NCBI GenBank assembly: GCA_020205615.1
Contig: CM035162.1
Coordinates: forward strand, 45,374,464 to 45,438,463
Length of the DNA: 64,000 nucleotides
Reading direction: 5' to 3'
DNA from: Panax quinquefolius
Lineage: Eukaryota > Streptophyta > Magnoliopsida > Apiales > Araliaceae
The translations under genes were made by a program, and so were the position numbers. Shown piece by piece: positions 46,498-58,469 of this stretch (position 1 is the stretch's first letter; each line of letters starts with the position of its first letter). The notes under the pieces were generated by a model, which worked only from the letters and a program-made list of their open reading frames with translations, did no database searches and was not told where the DNA came from.

Positions 46498-47466
46498 GGG
46501 TTAAATGTTTTTTCAGTCATTGTACTATAGGTCGACTTACAGATGGATAACTGAACTTTTTTTTCTTACATTTAACTCATTGTACTCAACTTTTCTAACA
46601 AAAAGTTAAAAAAACCGTTAAAAGCTTTGACTTTTAACTAACTATTCTTGAAGTCGATTCTTTGAGTTGTCAAAAACAAGCTTACGTGTCAGTTAGTATG
46701 CGACGTGGCAATGATGATGTGGATTTGGAGGAAAGTTTTTATGAAAAAATAGAAAAAAATATTTTAAAGTATAATATAAATTTAAAAAATTAGCCAAAAA
46801 ATAAGATAAATAATAAAAATATATTTAATTATTTTTTAATTAATATCAAATAAAATTTATTTATAATTAAGCCATTTATAAAATATAAATACTACAAGTT
46901 TGCTAATATATTTTAAAAAAAATTAATAAAAGAAATTATTAGTATTTTATTAAACAAAATAAATTTTAATTATTTTTTATTAAAAAAGTAATTTTTAATA
47001 AAAATAAAAAATATTTTATTAAAAGCGCATTTTTATTTTTAATAAAAAAGCATTTTTTTTTATTTTTATTAAAAAAATTGCATTTTATTTATTTATTTTA
47101 AAAAGCTGCATTTTTATTTTATTTTAAAAAGAAAAGCTCGCGCTTTTTTTTTATTATTTAAAAAGCGCTTTTTTATTTTATTCTTATATAAAAAGCTGCG
47201 CTTTTTTATTTTATTTAAATAAAAAAAATTTTTAGTTTTTTTTATTTTTATTAAAAATAAATAAATAAATGCACTTTTTTTTAATAAAAAAAAAGCGCAG
47301 ATTTTCTTTTTATAAAAATAAAATAAAAGTATGATCCTTTTAAAAAAAAATATGCGATTTTTTTTAAAAAAAAATATTTTTTTTTAATTTTTTATTAAAA
47401 AAAATGCTGTTTTTTAATAAAAATAAAAAAAACCGCAGCTTTTTTTAATAAAAATAATTAAAAACG
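46498..47466. other. AT-rich low-complexity insertion with a terminal-repeat-like start
   Basis: The block begins GGGTTAAATGTTTTTTCAGT and continues with a TCATTGTACT theme repeated at 46515 and 46580, the style of some plant DNA-transposon termini. No matching inverted end is found on the right. From about 46760 it is A/T runs with recurring GC-core palindromes (AAAAAGCGCTTTTTT and AAAAGCTGCGCTTTT at about 47040-47200). No coding signal. Class not assigned. Confidence 0.4.
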
Positions 47467-47613
47467 CTAGAGTTTATGATGACTTCGTTCGGGTTCCTTG
47501 CTTTCTGGGAGGTCACAACAAACGCTCTCCCTTGAACTACTGGTTTTGACTTGTCTGGAACGGTATTTTGTGTCACCGTTGTAACTAGACTTGTCTTTGG
47601 TGCACGACAAAAT
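47467..47613 (-). pseudogene. Gag-protease junction scrap of an A/C-type gypsy element
   Basis: On the minus strand this reads FCRAPKTSL, GRAFVVTSQKARNPNEV and INSS, as in elements A, C and E between the second zinc knuckle and protease. Only about 150 bp remain. Its right edge abuts the truncated LTR of D at GGTAAGGATATG. Confidence 0.75.
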
Positions 47614-47995
47614 CGGTAAGGATATGTGCTACGTGAGTTATAGAGATCCATATTCACGAAGATTACTTATGTTTTATGGGAAATGTATTTAATATTTTGA
47701 ATGTAACATGTTGTTGAATTGTAAGTTGAGTTATCCGGTGTATATGGATATCTATTGATGATGTAAGACTTTGTATAGTCATTTTATTGTAATAATTCAT
47801 GATATAGATTTGAATCGAAGAGATATAATTTAATGGTTGTGATTTAGGGCAGTAACGAAGGAAATGTATAAAAGTTTTAAATATTTCGCGTTTTTAGTGA
47901 TTTTAATATCAAATAATGATGTAAAGATAGATTAAAGTTGTATTGTTAACGATCGAGAAAGAGAATATTATTGTATGAATTTTGGGGTCGTTACA
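47614..47995 (+). repeat. 5' LTR of element D, 3' end only
   Basis: Nearly identical to 53832-54211, ending GGGGTCGTTACA. The preceding 2.9 kb of the LTR are missing. Confidence 0.85.
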
Positions 47996-50902
47996 GTTGG
48001 TATCAAAGTTGTAGTTTATAAACCTTAGGTAGGAGTACCGTAGGCTATAACCTTAGAGAAGGAAGGTGAAGATAATGAAAGAATAAGGTCAAATAGATTT
48101 TAAACAATAAGAAGTAATTTAAGAAATATATAAAGAAGGGATTAAAACTTGCGTGAGAGGATTTAAAGAAGAATCTTGCAGAGTTATAAGGAATATGAAA
48201 GTGGGGTTACCCAACTCCAATAATAAGGATGTAAGGTGATAATAAATAGACAATGTCTCTAAGAAGAGAATGATAAAGAAGTTATGAATAGAGAGTTATA
48301 TCTAAGTATGGTGCAATTGTACTCTTTAGTAGTTGATGTATGGTATCTGGGCTAAACGATTCCTTCATAGAGCGGAGGTATATACGAACTAGTAACTCGG
48401 AATCTAGTTTGTTGGTTGTTTGTGGGAAACCACTCAGCGTACCATATTGAAACTGTTAAAGACTCGATGTGTACCAAGTATAGAAAATGGATACGTATGA
48501 TGAAAATGTGGAACCCGAATGAAATGTTGGGCAATATAAATGAAGTTAGAAATTCTTAAAGGAAGAATTGTTAAATAAACAAGAAAATTCAAAGAAGAAT
48601 CTTGAAGAGATATGTAGATAAGAATCAAGAGTTGCCTAACTCCAATAGCCAAGATAACGAATAATGTCATAAATGAAAGGAAAGAAAGAGAATCGTAAAA
48701 CAAAATGATCACGAGTTAAGAATTTTTTTAAGGGAGATGATTATAGAATAAGATCACGACGTGATCTGTTTAAGTTATAAAAGAAAGATGGTCTGTAATG
48801 TTGAATAATTATAGCTTAATGCTATGAAGATGGAGTACTATGAAATAGTACGAGATAACTCACGAGGAGTTATAGATGATGTGATACGAGGAATTCGTAT
48901 CGAGCAAAGAGCAAGTTAAGAGTAAGATAGAGTTATGTGGGATTTTAATTAAGGACTCATGTGATGGCTGAGTTGTACAAATCTTTGTATGGGCGAGGGT
49001 TTTGTGCTTGCACTAAGTTTATCATATTGATAATCATTGGAATGTTGGTGTCGCGCTATCAACGTATATGTGGTAAAAAGGTGATTCTTTTCTCATGTGT
49101 ATGTTTGATAGTTAGAAACTATTAAGATTAGTCAAATATTATTAGGATTAGGTGCGGTTCTTAAAACTAATGCATATGGTAAGTTCGTGACTCATAATAA
49201 TATGGTATGTTTTGAACCCCTCAACGAATAGACGCCTATAGTCTGACTAGGATAAGTTCTTAAACTCATATTATTGTAGCAAGTTCTTGAACTTCCAATG
49301 TGCAGTAAGTTTGATGAACTGGGGTATAATTAAGTGTGAATGGAGTGTTGAGGATGATAGGAATAGATAGACCTATTAAGCAATGGATCATTACAGAAAG
49401 TGGAGTTAATGGTGGAAGCATAGGTATTCTATATCTTCTAGCTATGCTAGACTTAGAAATTTTTGACATCAAGCTAAATTCGCACTATGTGCCTTTTAAA
49501 AATGAATTTTTACTCGCAACACATAATGACAAATGTGTATGTGTGGACTTCGGGACACTGACACATCGTTACCTGTTGAGATATGATATCACTAAAACTG
49601 ATTTTCAAAGATTTTTGAACTGTTTAAAGAATATATCTATGCTAATTGCTTCGGCTAGACAAAAATGATTTGGAATATATCAAAATGTATTTTATATATC
49701 ATCAATGTATCATGGAACCTGGTATAGAGATGAGAAAAATGATGGAGTCATCAATGCAGTATTACTTAGTGTTAGAGGTGATCTAAGGATCATCAGTCCA
49801 CTATGGTATGATGTAGTATGATAAAATCACCAAATGACGGAATCCTCAACGGACTGTAAATACAGTGCGGTATCATGACATCATAAAAAGATTTTTGAGA
49901 TTTATTTAAGATATGAGAATACATATGTATATATGTATATGTATATTTCGGTTGATGTCCGAATTGTTGTAGAGGTTTATGCTATTTGATTCAGCTAGAC
50001 AAATATTGAAAAATGTTCATGAAATTCAAGAGTTTCTTGAGAAGTTATGCCAAACCAAATTATTTTGGTGCAGATTCAGATGTTGAAAAGCTTAGATGAA
50101 CAACCCTATTTATAGGGGTTACGCTTAGTTTATACTTTACGCTGAAATGTTTGTACACAATACATTGTACGAAGGATTCATCCCCCTAAGTACGTGGAGT
50201 CCTTATAGTCTTATGACTGTTAAAGTTAAAGTTAAAAGATTACTTATAACTGTGGACATGGTTCGTGGTCATTAGACCCTCAGTTGAATGCTTGTACCCT
50301 AAATACTGAGATGAACAACCTTATTATTAGGGGTTTACACTTAGTTTACACTTTGCACTGAAATATTTGTGCACAATACATCGTACGAAGGGCTTAACAC
50401 CCTAAATACGGAGGTCCATATAGTCTTATGACTGTTAAAGGTTCAAGTCGAGATACTTGATAACCTAGGGATGTAGTTCAAGGTCTTGTGACCCCTCAGC
50501 ATGATTTGGAATCTTTTTAATTCCTGAGTTATTCATACTGCTTCCCAATTATTGAGCAATTGTGGAAGATTCTTGCTATTCTAAAAGTCGAATGTGGTAA
50601 GGATGATATTCCTTAGAAAGAAGTAAGTCGTAGAATGCGACACTAAATGATGAATATATTGAATAAGTGAGAAAAGGAATTTTGAAATGAGAAGGAGACA
50701 AGTTATCAAAGAATAATAATTTTGAAATTTTGAAATGTGAAATGAGAAGGAGACGAGTTAATAATTGTAGAAATATCTTTGTGGAAAGAAAGCGGTTATA
50801 GAAACCAAGGAATGAATAAAGTATTAACATAAAATCTATTTTGATAGATTGAATATTGATAGATAAAACTTCGAGAACGAAATTCTTAGAAGAAAGGTTG
50901 AA
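47996..50902 (+). other. Internal region of element D
   Basis: Starts with primer-binding site TGGTATCAAAG (47998-48008). No gag, protease, RT or integrase motif is visible in any frame. A 110-codon plus-strand ORF at 49336-49668 matches nothing I know and is probably chance. A tandem duplication with a TATA-like sequence lies at 50095-50440. The end (50868-50902) resembles the last codons of gypsy pol plus a polypurine tract AGAAGAAAGGTTGA. Confidence 0.65.
50095..50440 (+). repeat. Tandem duplication (215-bp step) with a promoter-like core in D
   Basis: Blocks 50095-50225 and 50310-50440 match over 131 bp each: GATGAACAACC, a TTTATAGGGG-like word, a TTTACACTT word, then CGTACGAAGG and CTTATGACTGTTAAAG. 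Similarity continues weakly past each block. The start of the second copy shares 18 bases with LTR H at about 670, next to H's TATA box, so the unit may be an LTR promoter fragment. Confidence 0.65.
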
Positions 50903-51977
50903 TGTAATATCCCGGGTATTGATGATAACGATCCTTAGAAAAGGAAATGAATGGGTTAAAAGATATATAATACTCATAATATAACTGAGTTCAACTGAAA
51001 GTTATGAAATAAAACCTAGAATTTGTTAAAGTAATGAATGTAGTAGGAAATATAAAACCTATATTTAGATAAAATGATGAAAGATTACTCTGAGTTATTT
51101 ATTTTATTTGTGTCTTCGATTCTGGGGACAGAATCTTTGTAAGTATGGAAGATTGTAACAAATGAGTGGTTTGAGTTGTGATTTTGAGGACAGAATCATT
51201 ATAAGGAGGGAATGATGTAACAATACAGATTTTTCATTATAATATTTAAATATTTATTGAATTATATAAATATTTAATGGATGTGTTTATCGTTGAATAA
51301 ATATTTGTTTAATTAATTTGATTTAGTTAATTATTTGTTAAATAATTAATGAGTTAAGGAAATTAATTATTATGAGATAATAGTCTAATTTAATTTAATT
51401 ATTAAGTTAGAGAGTGTATAATGATTAAATGATTTATCTAATAAATTGTTATTGGTATTAATTAAATTAAGTATGAAAACTTAATTAAATAGAAGTGTGA
51501 CAAATAATTATATTATAAGTGGTTATTAAAATAAATTAAAGTGATTTTAATTTAGTTTGCCAAACAAAGCTTAAGTTTATTAAGTCTCTATGTTTTAAAT
51601 TGTTTTGACAAACAAAGCCCTATGTCTCTTGGTTTTAAATTTTGAATTAATAATAAAACAAATTAAATAAAATATATATAAATAAAATATATTTATAATG
51701 GATATACATTTATTATTTTGGTAACTGATAATAGTTATGGTGATTATTAAGGCAATATCAATTTTTTTTAGTTTACACATAATTGTTATCAGTTTAGTTT
51801 TACGTATAGTGTGTTTTGGCTTAAGCCTAAGAAAGGAAGAAAAGAAAAGAAAACTGAGAGACCAAAGAGTTTTGAGAGAAATTGTCAGAGGTCTGAGGGA
51901 GAGAAACAAGAGGAACTTCTGTATTCTTCAAGCTATTATCAGTGATTAAGCAAAGATTGTCTGAGCAACAAAAAAAG

Positions 51978-52145
51978 GTATGTTTATACTCTTAACAGAT
52001 ATGTTTTATGGTATAAATTCCTTAGTCTCTGTGGTCTTGAAATTAGTTCACTGTGTATAAGGTTTTTTACAAAAATTGTATGTAAACCATGTTTTAGAGT
52101 TGGTTATGATGTTATATGTATTTGTAATGATAATTGTTATAACTA

Positions 52146-52187
<42 letters not shown>

Positions 52188-53819
52188 GACTGTATGCTAA
52201 TTACGTTTTTAAAAGAACGAAATTTGTTTTACAGTGAATATATGCATGAGCGTGGTTTGTAGGACTATTAGCAATTAGTATGTTATTGTATGCTAATTAT
52301 GAAATTAACCTCTGATTATGTTAATTGGGCATGAAATAAAGAGAACTTAGTTCAAAGGAATAAAATTGGTGTATCATAATGATTATAGTGTTCACTGTGT
52401 CAAGAAATATCAAAGATGGGATTTTTGGGTTGGAAATATGGTTTTCAAAGATTTAAGTTTTCAAAAATAGTTGTTTAAGTTGTGCTAAAATTAGTATATG
52501 TATGCTTGTTAATGTTATGTGTGATTTACATAAATTATATATGTTAATTTAGCTGCTAGAAGCCATTAAACCGTTAAGAATGGTTGTGTTATGTTCTTCG
52601 TGTGCGGTCTTTGTAAGTTTTAGTATAGCGTCAAAAATCAAAGATGCCTGACCAAAATCTCGACGCATGACACCAAAATCCATGCCCCAAAGCAAATTTC
52701 GCGTTGCAAATACCATTGGTTAGCTTAGTTCTCATGTGGCACACACCTAACAGATGCAGGTCGGACAGTTTTGACCTCCTGTAGTAAAACGTCCATAATC
52801 TTTTGATACGAACTCTAATTGAGGTGATTCAAGATGATCCAGAACGAGAATGAATAGACCTACAACTTTTGTTCTTTAAGTGGTTTAATTTGAGGTAGGG
52901 AACAGGGGTAAAAATTGTCATTTGTGGACTGATATGTATTAGGTGGCAATCGGAGGGCGTCGGGAAACATATGCAAATATAGTGCTCCTGACGATAACAG
53001 ATGTTGTCCTAAGTTATAAAAAATGAATATTAGTAAATATAATGATGTTTAACATTAATAAATGATGTATTAGATAAGTTGTATAAGTATACTAAGTACA
53101 CACAAGAGAGACGAATCGGTCGTGTGACTAATGAACGTCGAAACGTCGTGCCAAGTGTTAATGAACTTAAAAAATGTTTTCATACAATTGAAATGAATAT
53201 TATAAGATATGGAATGGATTTAATATAAAACTAATAAGTAGTCTTAGCAAGACTTAAGCACTTGAATGAACTGCGAATATGAAATACAGTGAGATATAAG
53301 TTGAAAGTTAACACCATTAAGTTGAACATTGTGTATTTATGATAGGAAGGGATATGAGACGTAGAGTAAAGTTTACATTATAACTACTATGCGTTGCTAT
53401 GTGACTAATAGTTAATGTGAATGATTATATAATTGTGTAGGGCACGTGAAGTGCAGATATCTGTAAGATGTTAAACTGTTATTGGTAAACAACGATCAAG
53501 GCAAGTCTTTTAGTTCCTATTTGTTATGTGAACTTGATAATGAAATGTTTTAAATATTTGTTGCAAAGAGCATGATGTGAATATTGAAAGTATGAAACGA
53601 TAAAGTCAATTTATGACTACGTTGATTGAATAATGAATGTTGATTGAGTAAGGAACTCAATCTTTATACTTGTTATATGAAATGCAGCATGTATGTTGTG
53701 TTAGTCCAATGTTTATGAGATATATGTTGAGTATGTTATTATGTGTTATGTGATGCATGAAAATTGTTAGATTATGTTGGGCTGTCGAGCTCAACCTTGC
53801 AAATAACCATTTTTGCAGG
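51978..53819 (+). other. Candidate leader intron in LTR D
   Basis: AAAAAAG|GTATGTTT (51971-51985) follows a GA-rich segment 51830-51910 typical of a 5' untranslated exon. GAGCTCAACCTTG at 53788-53800 is followed by CCATTTTTGCAG|G ending at 53819. Length 1842 nt. The branch motif is CTCAA here. No clear TATA box was found upstream. Confidence 0.45.
52146..52188. repeat. TA microsatellite in LTR D
   Basis: TA dinucleotide run with one G interruption. Confidence 0.9.
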
Positions 53820-55839
53820 TTAAAGATTTAAGGTAAGGATATGTGCTACGTGAATTATACAGATCCATATTCACGAAGAATACTTATGTTTTATGGGAAA
53901 TGTATTTAATATTTTGAATGTAAAATGTTGTTGAATTGTAAGTTGAGTTATCCGGTGTATATGGATATCTATTGATGATGTAAGACTTTGTATAGTCATT
54001 TTGTTGTAACGATTCATGATATAGATTTGAATTGAAGATATGTAATGTAAAGGTTGCGATTTAGGGCAGTAAAGAAGGAAATGTATAAAAGTTTTAATAT
54101 TCCGCGTTTGTAGTGATTTTAATATCGAATAATGATGTAAAGATAGATTAAAGTTGTATTGTTAACGATCGAGAAAGAGAATATTATTGTATGAATTTTG
54201 GGGTCGTTACATGGGAGATGTGACGCCCCCAAAATTAGGTATATATCACCCATCTTAGGTCGCTTGGAATCATGTGTATGTAATTCAAATACAACTTACT
54301 AATACAAATTGGCGTACAATACGACAAAACATAAACTGTGAGTTTGAATACAAATATTATCTATTAGAGATTATACAAAACTCAAAAGGAGTCCTCATTA
54401 CAATTATTATCACACTATTTCACAGAATAGTGAGGACTACTAATGCTATCCTCTGGACCATCACTCCGTTCCCCGACTCGTCCCAACTATATTCTCATTT
54501 CCCGAAGAGAACAGTGAAAGGAAGGGTGAGCTCAACTAGCCTAGTAAGAAATATTATGACTAAGATAATGCAGAATAAATTATCATTAGTCTCCAACAAT
54601 GTTAAACTGATAAAATATAATAGACAAAAAGTTTAACTGCAGCGGAACAAGCAATCCATGAAAAGAGTCAAGTAGAAAATAAAACCTACTATCTTTTATG
54701 ATTAAAAAGGTTTTTCATCATCATTATCACGAGACTCAAACAATAAATATTCCACATCATCGAATCACCCCTGCACTACGGCCAAGGATATTCTTTAGTA
54801 TCACGACCACAATTATCCATGCACTACGGGCCAAGAATATTTTTGTATTCATTAATGGTCATGATCATGCCAACAATTTTCCATCAATGCACTACGGGCC
54901 AATGAGAACTTTTACCACATCATTTGTAACATTACGGTCATGATTACACCGAATAATTCCTGATCATAATCATACCAAGTCCATCTATGCACTACTAAAA
55001 TTACAGATGACTTTTCAACAAAATATAAACATGAGGATGATGACAATGATATAAGAATTCAATAAAACAAGTTTAAGAATTATTTTATCCAGAATTATTA
55101 ACGCCCAAATTGTCAACATGATACTATTTTGTAGAGTAAAATTCAAGAATGATCGGAAGAATATTTCCATGAAAAGATATTGGATGAAGCGTAAATATCA
55201 AGGATATTCTCGCTAATTTCATGGAGTATAGAAGTCAAAACTTTAACCAACCGAGTATAATAAAGAATGGAATAACAAAAGAAATCACCATGCATGCAGA
55301 TTGCAGATAGATAGGTTATTCAATGTAATAATAATAAACGGAATTGTGTCAGCAAAAATTTGCAAGCTGGGATGTTCCAACGAGAATAATAAAGCGGAAC
55401 CAGTAAAGGTGTAAAACACATGACAAGATGTTCCAATGAATAATAATAAGAGACGGAACCAGTCGGGTGTAAAAAAACATGAATGAGGATGTTCCAAGCG
55501 AAATAATAATAAAGATGGAACCGGTCAAATTGTAAAACACACGTACGAGGATGTTCTAATGTAATAATAGAAGAATGTCACCAAGTATAGGGTAGACCAG
55601 CATATACAAAAGTTATTCCAACAGAATAATAAGAAATGGAATAACAATAGTTCTCTTTATGAATAAGAAAGAATAACACCCCTTACGAGTATAACAAATA
55701 ATATTCCCTACCTTAAGAAAAAAAATCTTTGGATATATAAGTAGGGAAGTAGCGAGAATACTTTCTTCTTTTCTCTCTATAGTTTATCTCTCAGAGTTTC
55801 AAATTGAATTCGTAAGAAAATAATGAATGAATGAGCTTC

Positions 55840-55847
55840 TATTTATA
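55840..55847 (-). promoter_or_regulatory. TATA box of LTR G
   Basis: Minus-strand TATAAATA in a CTATAAATAGAAGC context, identical to that of C. Confidence 0.6.
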
Positions 55848-55935
55848 GAAAAATGGAATGCATAGTAACTAACTCATGAATGGTGGAGATTGATTTACTT
55901 TAATCGATGGTCCATATTTAAAGCAAAATCTTTTA

Positions 55936-56232
55936 AATAAAATATAATATATTCTATTTATAATCTAATAAAGCGAATAACTTTATAAAAGATTTTACTA
56001 TGCAAACACTATGCATTTACTATGCAAACACTATGCATAATAAAATATAATATATTCTAATTATTGTCTAATAAAATAGATAATTTTATAAAAGTATTAT
56101 GTTTTATATAAAAAGATTTTACTATACAAAACACTATGCGAGATAATTATGCAACACTATGCATAATAGAATATAATATATTCTATTTATAGAATAACTT
56201 TATAAAAGTATTTCATTTTATATAAAAGATTT
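55936..56232. repeat. AT-rich tandem repeat upstream of the LTR G promoter
   Basis: About three imperfect units of 105-125 bp share AAAATATAATATATTCTA, TTTATAAAAG and CACTATGCA words. As in LTR A, the array lies in U3 just upstream of the TATA box, but the sequence is unrelated. Confidence 0.65.
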
Positions 56233-56650
56233 TACGTATTATTACATTAATAATACCAACAAAATTGAGTGACTTATCACTTAAGCATTAATAATTAATA
56301 CCATGTGCTACTATGCAACCACGCGTATTACTGTACTTTTAACACCGGGTGTTTCAACAGTTAATGGTAAAACTTTCGTCGTTATTTTTATAAAGTATTT
56401 TTGTCGTTTTCTCAATCCGACAATAATTCCATTGTGGGGTCCACCAATGATTGTGTCGTTGTACGAATATTCCTTGTTAAAATGAATATTCCCCGACCAA
56501 TCGAATATTATATAACAACTTGCGTACTTTGCAAAATTTATAAATATTACCCACAACTATTATATCAATTTCACTACATAATATTCAAAAAAAATATTTA
56601 TAGAAAATTAATCTTTATTCAAAAAGTTGGGGTTTTACAATCTCCCCTTC

Positions 56651-57833
56651 TTATGAAATTTCACCCTCGAAATTAGGTACATTACACGGTATGTCGAAGA
56701 GGTAAGGATACCTTGATTTCATTTCAGATTCTAACTCCCAAGTCATTTCCTCAACATTATGGTTTCTCCACAAAACTTTGACTTGAGGTATAACCTTGGT
56801 GCGTAGAATATGTTCCTTCTTATCCAAGATTTGAATAGGAACCTCTTCATACGTCAAATCTTCCGTTATTTCGTCCGGTTCCAACTCCATAATATTTACG
56901 TAACATGGATATGTGAAAAACGTTATGAACACGAGACATACTTGGCGGTAAAGCAAGTCTATAGGCCACAGTTCCTACTCGATCAAGGATTAAAAATGGG
57001 CCGATGAATCGAGGATTGAGCTTTTCTCTCTTTCCAAATCTCGTAACTCCTTTCCATGGAGCAACAAGTAACAACACATGATCTTCTATATCGAATTCCA
57101 CGTCCTTTCGATGAAGATCAGCATAACTCTTTTGTCGATCTTGTGAGGTTTTTATACGTTATCGGATCGTTTGAATCTTTTCCATAGTCATACGTACCAA
57201 CTCTGGTCCCAACAACGTTGCTTCACCCACCTCATCCCAACATACTGGAGAACGACACTTTCTTCCATACAACGCTTCGAATGGAGCCATGCCAATACTT
57301 GCTTGATAACTGTTGTTGTAGGAAAACTCCACCAATGGTAAGAACTTGTCCCAACTTCCCTTGAAATGAAGTACATAGAGTCTTAATAGATCTTCAAGAG
57401 TTTGAATAGTCCTCTCCGACTGACCGTCCGTCTGAGGATGATATGCCGAGCTAAATCGTAAATCTGTGCCCATAGCTTTTTTGCAAACTAACCCAAAATC
57501 ATGAAGTGAATCTTGGGTCTCGATCGAAACTATGGATCTTTGGCATATCATGCAATCTTACAACCTCGTTTATGTACATACTGAGCAAGACGTTCAAGTG
57601 TATAAGTTTCTCGTATCAGAAGAAATGAGCGGACTTGGTCAATCTATCAACAATGACCCAAATCGCATCTATGCCTTGAGAAACTTTGGGAAGACCAAGA
57701 ATTGAAATCCATGGTAATGTGCTCCCACTTCCATTCGGAATTTCAAGTGGTTACAATGGACCTTTTGGTACTTGATGTTCGCGTTGACTTCGTTGACACG
57801 TTAGACACCTTGAGATAAACGACTCTATCTCTC
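56651..57833 (-). pseudogene. Integrase end of pol, element G
   Basis: It includes the core from about 57830 (ITMDF region broken by frameshifts), GQSERTIQTLEDLLRLYV, YNNSYQASIGMAPFEALYGRKC (57350-57260), the C-terminal GVTRFGKR and SRVHNVFHISMLRKY, and VEEMTWELESEMKSRYPYLF before the stop at 56651. Two frameshifts lie near 57150 and 56900. Very close to the homologous part of element A. Confidence 0.85.
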
Positions 57834-58264
57834 TTTATATAAAAGATTTTACGTATTATTACATTAATAATACCAACAAAAGCTGAGTGACTTATCACTT
57901 AAGCATCAATAATTAATACCGTATCCTACTATGCAACCACGTGTATTATCTTGTACTTTTAACACCGGTGTTTCAACAAGTTAATCGTAAAACTTAAAAT
58001 CGTTATTTTTTATAAAGTATTTTTCGCGTTTTCTCAATCCGGAGCAATAATTCCGTTATAGGGTCCACCAATGATTGTGCTTAGTTATGCGAATATTCCT
58101 GTTAAAACGAATATTCCCCACCAATCGAATATTATATAACAACTTACGTACTTTTGCAAAATTTATAAATATTACCCACAACTATTATATCAATTTCACT
58201 CCATAATATTCAAAAATAATATTTATAGAAAATTCATCTTTATTCAAAAAGTTGGGGTTTTACA
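57834..58264 (-). repeat. 5' LTR remnant of element G
   Basis: Matches 56217-56639 from TTTATATAAAAG to GGGGTTTTACA, followed by the GGAGA duplication. It lacks promoter-downstream sequence and primer-binding site. Confidence 0.88.
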
Positions 58265-58460
58265 GGAGACATGTGTCCCACTTGGCCATAGTTAAAACAC
58301 ACTCCTTTACCCTTCAAATAGACTCCTGGATGATTCTTCTCACTAATCCCACACGGCTCACCTCCCTTCCTATATTTTCTTGACTTGTTCCCTGATTGGG
58401 TATTCTCACTCCATTTCTGTTTATTTGGATTACTTCCTCCACTACTACTGTTGCCTCTTT
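58265..58460 (-). pseudogene. Gag scrap with a degenerate zinc knuckle
   Basis: On the minus strand it reads a basic S/G/N/K-rich stretch (SGGSNPNKQKW, GNKSRKYRKGG) followed by CFNYGQVGHMSP, a knuckle that has lost its second Cys. It is a gypsy gag of a different family from A and B. Element G was inserted into it. Confidence 0.65.
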
Positions 58461-58469
58461 TTCAGTTCT

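Larger units (their letters stand above)
47614..54211 (+). mobile_element. LTR retrotransposon D, pol-less, very long LTR
   Basis: D consists of the last 382 bp of its 5' LTR (47614-47995), a primer-binding site, 2.9 kb of internal sequence with no recognisable gag or pol, and a complete 3.3-kb 3' LTR (50903-54211). The internal region ends GAGAACGAAATTCTTAG plus a purine tract, the usual end of chromovirus pol, so D seems to derive from a gypsy element that lost its coding region. The 5' LTR was cut by the event that brought in the gag scrap at its left. Confidence 0.75.
50903..54211 (+). repeat. 3' LTR of element D
   Basis: This 3309-bp LTR begins TGTAATATCCCGGG and ends GGGGTCGTTACA. It contains a candidate intron and a TA microsatellite. 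Its right edge is seven bases from element G. Confidence 0.8.
54219..56639 (-). repeat. 3' LTR of element G
   Basis: 2421 bp, plus-strand edges TGTGACGCCCCC and GGGTTTTACA. TATA box at 55840-55847. A donor AAG|GTAGGG lies 129 bp downstream in minus sense (55711); GAGCTCACCC is present at about 54525, but the acceptor reads CTTCGG instead of CTTCAG, so splicing would be impaired. Four units of about 60 bp (ATGTTCCAA..AATAATAA..GGAACC) lie at 55318-55570 within that interval. Confidence 0.88.
54219..58264 (-). mobile_element. Ty3/gypsy element G, internally deleted (A/C group)
   Basis: G is flanked by a perfect target duplication GGAGA (54214-54218, 58265-58269). It has a full 3' LTR (54219-56639), about 1.2 kb of the integrase end of pol, and only the last 431 bp (plus-strand sense) of the 5' LTR. 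Gag, protease, RT, primer-binding site and most of the 5' LTR were removed by one deletion. The new junction at about 57834 lies in CTCTTTATATAAAAG. It sits in a gag fragment next to D. Confidence 0.9.

Noticed and set aside
49336..49668. 110-codon plus-strand ORF in element D
   Set aside because: No recognisable domain, no sibling evidence, and D has decayed; could be chance in AT-rich DNA.
51737..51949. 70-codon ORF with a hydrophobic start and a KEEKKRKLR stretch in LTR D
   Set aside because: It overlaps the GA-rich promoter-proximal part of the LTR; the composition explains the basic run.
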